In this document: one piece after another, positions 58,270 to 61,684 of the stretch
Position numbering within the stretch: position 1 is the first letter of the stretch
Layout: each line of letters starts with the position of its first letter
From: an uncultured Sterolibacterium sp.
Lineage (GTDB): Bacteria > Pseudomonadota > Gammaproteobacteria > Burkholderiales > Rhodocyclaceae
DNA: 61,684 nt
Direction of reading: 5' to 3'
Assembly (NCBI GenBank): GCA_903904605.1
Contig: CAIVDC010000112.1
Span: 1-61,684 of the forward strand
The notes under the pieces: model-generated
Database searches by the model: none
Seen by the model: the letters and a program-made list of their open reading frames with translations, nothing else
What the model was told of the DNA's origin: nothing
Program-made: the position numbers and the translations under genes

Positions 58270-58309
58270 CATTATAGTGCTCAAAGAGCAAATATCAAGC
58301 GCTATAATG
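58270..58309. promoter_or_regulatory. divergent promoter region with inverted repeat (candidate BoxR operator)
   Basis: The 11-base arms CATTATAGTGC and GCGCTATAATG form an inverted repeat with one mismatch pair, 18 bases apart. Each arm contains a TATAAT -10 box: minus-strand 58271-58276 (with TTGATA at 58293-58298, spacer 16) for the bclA operon, and plus-strand 58303-58308 for boxR. A smaller palindrome GCTC-AAA-GAGC sits between. The overlap of arms and -10 boxes fits repression of both directions by a dimeric regulator. Confidence 0.6.
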
Positions 58310-58338
58310 CAACAACGTTCCACTCATCGCGGCCTGCC

Positions 58339-59202
58339 ATGCCCAACTTGTCCCAGGACGAACTATACCTGCAGCAGCTTGGGGCGCGCGTTCGAGATAC
58401 CCGCGCCCGCCTCAGCATGAGCCGCAAGACGCTCGCCGCCACTTCCGGCGTCTCCGAGCGCTATCTCGCCCAACTCGAGGGCGGTCACGGCAACATCTCC
58501 ATCCTGTTGCTGCGCCAGGTGGCCCAGGCGCTCAGCCTGGCGCTGCCGGACCTGCTCCGCGAGGAGCGCGAACACTCGGTCGAACTGACCCTGCTGACGC
58601 GCTATCTGGAACGCCTTTCGCCGAAGCGGCTGCTGCAGGCAAGAAGCATCCTCGTTTCCGCTTTCGGCGAGCTCGACCCCGAGCAACGGCGCAAGCGCAT
58701 CGCCCTGATCGGCCTGCGCGGCGCCGGGAAATCCACGCTCGGCCGGAAACTCGCCGACGACCTCAAGATCCCTTTCGTCGAACTCGACCAGGAGATCGAA
58801 CGCGAGGCCGGCGTGCCGCTCTCTGAGGTCTTCTCGCTCTATGGCCAGGCGGCCTACCGGCGCATGGAGCGGCGCTGCCTCGAGAACGTCATCGAACTGC
58901 ACGGACGCGCCGTGATCGCTACCGGCGGCAGCCTGGTCACCGAACCCGATACTTTCGAGACGCTGCGCGCGGCCTGTTTCACAGTCTGGCTCAAGGCTTC
59001 TTCCGAAGAACACATGCAGCGCGTCATCGCCCAGGGCGACCTGCGGCCCATGACCGGTCGGGGCGAGGCGATGGCCGACCTCCGCCACATCCTGGAGGAG
59101 CGGGATACACTCTACCGGCTCGCCGATGCCACGATCGAAACCTCGGGACGCACCATCAAGGAAAGCTTGCTGCAGCTGCAAAACGTGTATAATAATTCTT
59201 AG
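58339..59202 (+). CDS. boxR: BoxR/BzdR-type transcriptional regulator with shikimate kinase-like domain
   Basis: 287 residues. An XRE helix-turn-helix (about 12-72; MSRKTLAATSGVSERYLAQLEGG in parts) is linked by about 40 residues to a shikimate kinase-like domain (about 118-287) with P-loop GLRGAGKST (125-133), the ELDQEIEREAGV shikimate-site region and ATGGSLV. In BzdR and BoxR of Azoarcus this domain senses benzoyl-CoA and releases the DNA-binding domain from the promoters. It sits between the two divergent box units it would control. Confidence 0.93.
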   Translation: MPNLSQDELYLQQLGARVRDTRARLSMSRKTLAATSGVSERYLAQLEGGHGNISILLLRQVAQALSLALPDLLREEREHSVELTLLTRYLERLSPKRLLQARSILVSAFGELDPEQRRKRIALIGLRGAGKSTLGRKLADDLKIPFVELDQEIEREAGVPLSEVFSLYGQAAYRRMERRCLENVIELHGRAVIATGGSLVTEPDTFETLRAACFTVWLKASSEEHMQRVIAQGDLRPMTGRGEAMADLRHILEERDTLYRLADATIETSGRTIKESLLQLQNVYNNS

Positions 59203-59205
59203 ATA

Positions 59206-59227
59206 AAATATATAGTGCAATATATTT
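59206..59227 (+). promoter_or_regulatory. palindrome before boxC (candidate BoxR operator)
   Basis: Perfect 8-base arms AAATATAT and ATATATTT around AGTGCA, 4 bases after the boxR stop. It shares ATAGTGC with the arms at 58270 and 58299. A TATAAT at 59188-59193 lies just upstream. In Azoarcus the related regulators bind TGCA-containing sites; one TGCA is at the centre here. Confidence 0.55.
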
Positions 59228-59269
59228 CCAGTCCGACCTTTACCGTCTTTACTGCTTGCAGGAGAATCC

Positions 59270-60916
59270 ATGACGACAACACCGGTCACCTATGACACCG
59301 ACCCTTCGCGCTATGCGCACTGGAAGATCGAGTTCGACGGCGCCATCGCCACCCTAGTGCTCAACATCAACGAGGACAAGGGCATCCGGCCCGGCTACAA
59401 GCTGAAGCTCAACTCCTACGATCTCGGCGTCGATATCGAGCTCTCCGATGCCCTGCAGCGCATCCGCTTCGAGCATCCGGAAGTCAGGACCGTGGTGATG
59501 ACCAGCAGCAAGCCGCGGATGTTTTGCTCGGGTGCGAACATCTACATGCTCGGATTGTCCAGCCACGCCTGGAAGGTGAACTTCTGCAAGTTCACCAACG
59601 AAACCCGGAACGGCATCGAGGACTCGAGCAGTTCGTCCGGCCTCAAGTTCATCGCCGCGGTCAATGGCGCCTGCGCCGGCGGCGGCTACGAAGTCGCGCT
59701 GGCCTGCGACGAGATCCTCATGATCGACGACCGTTCCACCGCCGTCTCCCTGCCCGAGGTGCCACTGCTCGGCGTCCTCCCGGGCACCGGCGGCCTGACC
59801 CGGCTGGTGGACAAGCGCCGCGTGCGCCGCGATCTCGCCGACGTCTTCGCCACCACCTCCGAAGGCGTGCGCGCCGAACGCGCCCTCGAATGGAAGCTGA
59901 TCGACGGCCACGCCAAGCCGCAACAGTTCGCGGAGATGGTGAAAAGCCACGCCGAGAAGCTGGCGGCGCTGTCTGACCGGCCGGGCGGTCCCGGCGTCGC
60001 CCTGACGCCGCTCAAGCGCGAGATCTACGACGGCGGTTACCGCTACGAGACGCTCCAGGTCAAGATCGACCGCGCCGCCCGCGTCGCCACGATCCAACTC
60101 GCCGGCCCCCAGGGCGAGCAGCCGAGCGACGTCGACGGCATCTTGGCCCTGGGCGACCAGTGGGCGCCGCTGAAATTCGCCCGCGAACTCGACGACGCCA
60201 TCCTCATGCTGCGCACCAACGACCTCGACATCGGCACCTGGGTGTTCAAGTCGCGCGGCTCCCTGGAGGCCGTGCTGGCCGTAGACCGGTTGCTGCTGAC
60301 GCACCGGGGGCACTGGCTGGTGCGCGAGACCACCAATTTTCTGCGCCGCGTGCTCCGGCGCATCGACGTCTCCTCGCGCTCCGTCTTCGCCCTGATCGAG
60401 CCCGGCTCCTGTTTTGCCGGGACGCTGTTCGAGGTGGTGCTTGCCGCCGATCGCAGCTTCATGCTCGATTCGGCCGAGGACGACGCGCCGCAGGTGGCTC
60501 TCTCGCAGATGAACTTCGGGCCGCTGACCATGAACAACAGCCTGACCCGCATCTCCACGCGCTTCGCCGAAGAGGCTGCGCCGGTCACTAAAGCGCTGGA
60601 AGCATGCGGCCGATCCCTCGGCGCCGAGGAAGTGCGCGGCCTGGGCCTCGCCACCTTCACGCCGGACGCGCTCGACTGGAAGGACGAAATCCGCATCGCC
60701 CTGGAAGAGCGCACCAGCCTGTCGCCCGACGCCCTGACTGGAATGGAGGCGAACCTGCGCTTCTCCGGCAGGGAGACCATGGATACCCGCATCTTCGGCC
60801 GTCTCACGGCCTGGCAGAACTGGATCTTCCAGCGCCCCAACGCCGTCGGCGAAAAGGGTGCACTGAAGGTCTACGGCAGCGGCAACAAGTCCCAGTTCAA
60901 CTGGGAACGCGTCTAA
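59270..60916 (+). CDS. boxC: benzoyl-CoA-dihydrodiol lyase (2,3-epoxybenzoyl-CoA dihydrolase) BoxC
   Basis: 548 residues, two enoyl-CoA hydratase-like halves. Opens the ring of 2,3-epoxybenzoyl-CoA to 3,4-dehydroadipyl-CoA semialdehyde and formate. Seen: HWKIEFDGAIATLVLNIN, SSKPRMFCSGANIYMLG, the oxyanion-hole CAGGGYEVALACDEI, PLLGVLPGTGGLTRL and SCFAGTLFEVVLAADR in the second half. AGGAG is followed by ATCC and the ATG. boxB follows after 16 bases. Confidence 0.95.
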   Translation: MTTTPVTYDTDPSRYAHWKIEFDGAIATLVLNINEDKGIRPGYKLKLNSYDLGVDIELSDALQRIRFEHPEVRTVVMTSSKPRMFCSGANIYMLGLSSHAWKVNFCKFTNETRNGIEDSSSSSGLKFIAAVNGACAGGGYEVALACDEILMIDDRSTAVSLPEVPLLGVLPGTGGLTRLVDKRRVRRDLADVFATTSEGVRAERALEWKLIDGHAKPQQFAEMVKSHAEKLAALSDRPGGPGVALTPLKREIYDGGYRYETLQVKIDRAARVATIQLAGPQGEQPSDVDGILALGDQWAPLKFARELDDAILMLRTNDLDIGTWVFKSRGSLEAVLAVDRLLLTHRGHWLVRETTNFLRRVLRRIDVSSRSVFALIEPGSCFAGTLFEVVLAADRSFMLDSAEDDAPQVALSQMNFGPLTMNNSLTRISTRFAEEAAPVTKALEACGRSLGAEEVRGLGLATFTPDALDWKDEIRIALEERTSLSPDALTGMEANLRFSGRETMDTRIFGRLTAWQNWIFQRPNAVGEKGALKVYGSGNKSQFNWERV

Positions 60917-60932
60917 ATTTCAGGAGCTAGAC

Positions 60933-61220
<288 letters not shown>

Positions 61221-61684
61221 AGTCAGATTTACCCTAGGGGGGTAGAGCACTGGAAGGTCTTGACAGATAGAAATATCGCAAGACCTATCAAACTCCGAAT
61301 ACCCTAGGTCAACTGTCTGGCAGTTAGACTGTGGAGGCTAAGCCCCATGGTCAAAAGGGAAACAGCCCGCATCTAAATTTAAGGTCCCTAAATCTATGTT
61401 AAGTACACTTAAGGTGGTAATTTTTCTCAGACAGTAAGGAGGTTGGCTTAGAGGCAGCCATCCTTTAAAGATAGCGTAACAGCTCACTTACTAAGAGATT
61501 TTGCGCCGCAGATAATCGGGGTTAAACATAGTACCGAAACTTAGGACTATAAATGTCTTCGGACATTTATATTGGTAGGAGAGTATTCAACTCTGCGATG
61601 AAGCCAAAGGGGTGACCCATGGTGGAGCGTGTTGAAGTAAGAATGTTGGCACAAGTAACCACAATGCGGGTGAGAACCCCGCAC
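61221..61684 (+). rRNA. internal fragment of a foreign 23S rRNA gene
   Basis: Part of 23S rRNA domain II, continuing past the window end. Landmarks in order: GGGGGTAGAGCACTG, CGAATACC, GTCAAAAGGGAAACAGCCC, TTAAGGTCCCTAAAT, the GTPase-associated region (GGTTGGCTTAGAGGCAGCCA, TTTAAAGATAGCGTAACAGC), GGGGTTAAACATAGTACCGAAAC and CGGGTGAGAACCCCGC. Two sample lines of 60 bases count 26 and 22 G+C, far below the G+C-rich genes before it. The sequence is A+T-rich relative to betaproteobacterial 23S and looks like a distant bacterium, perhaps a small-genome lineage; the source is not identifiable by eye. Confidence 0.9.

Noticed and set aside
61221-61684. Native rRNA operon of this organism
   Set aside because: Starts in the middle of 23S directly after a boxB codon, no 16S, tRNA or 23S 5' end, and composition is unlike the rest of the window.

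Overview
This window is about 61.2 kb of G+C-rich chromosome from a betaproteobacterium, followed by about 0.46 kb that does not belong with it. The assignment rests on the box (aerobic benzoyl-CoA) genes with a BoxR regulator, an AorABC-type tungsten aldehyde oxidoreductase, the dnaX-ybaB-recR and mltD/gloB/methyltransferase/rnhA/dnaQ neighbourhoods, and a rpfE-like/recJ/prfB/lysS block. An aromatic-degrading member of the Rhodocyclales (Azoarcus/Thauera/Sulfuritalea type) fits best; the genus is inference.

Layout. 1-1.5 kb: start of a chemoreceptor gene and two tandem secreted Cache-domain proteins. 1.6-4.4 kb: recR, ybaB, dnaX and the 4.5S RNA. 4.7-5.3 kb: outer-membrane barrel protein. 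5.5-9.8 kb: aldehyde oxidoreductase operon (16-cysteine ferredoxin subunit, tungsten subunit, FAD subunit, MoaD-like protein and an unknown 95-residue protein) behind a recognisable promoter. 9.9-26.5 kb: housekeeping genes (hydrolase, comEC, K+ channel, lolCD, rpfE-like, recJ, prfB with its programmed frameshift, SDR, lysS, mnmC, gltX). 26.6-30.6 kb: a CheB-CheR-PAS-histidine kinase fusion with its NarL-type regulator. 30.6-37.2 kb: ferredoxin-type reductase, srkA, HU, a Bug-type binding protein, an MFS carrier and sulfite dehydrogenase sorAB. 37.3-38 kb: IS4-type transposase remnant, tRNA-Ser(GGA) and tRNA-Val(CAC). 38-43 kb: orphan response regulator, dnaQ, rnhA, methyltransferase, gloB, mltD. 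43-48 kb: D-2-hydroxyacid dehydrogenase, TRAP binding protein, MmgE/PrpD protein, CMD-family protein, arfB and an unknown small protein.

48-61.2 kb is an aromatic-acid region. A ten-gene minus-strand run encodes a DUF4863 protein, benzoate-CoA ligase, a salicylate-type acyl-AMP/CoA ligase, a salicyloyl-CoA 5-hydroxylase-like flavoprotein, a complete LivKHMGF-type ABC importer and an alpha/beta hydrolase. It diverges from boxR, boxC and boxB. Together they would import aromatic acids, activate them to CoA thioesters and feed benzoyl-CoA into the epoxide (box) route, with a possible side branch for salicylate. Inverted repeats that overlap both -10 boxes between the divergent units, and a related palindrome before boxC, are candidate BoxR operators.

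At about position 61,220 the boxB frame stops matching its family and the sequence turns into an A+T-richer internal piece of a 23S rRNA gene that runs to the window end. This is most simply an assembly chimera, so boxB is truncated artificially. I found no clearly undescribed multi-gene system. The best leads are the salicylate/benzoate co-operon with its operator layout, the tandem secreted Cache proteins beside a chemoreceptor, and the unknown fifth protein of the aldehyde oxidoreductase operon.
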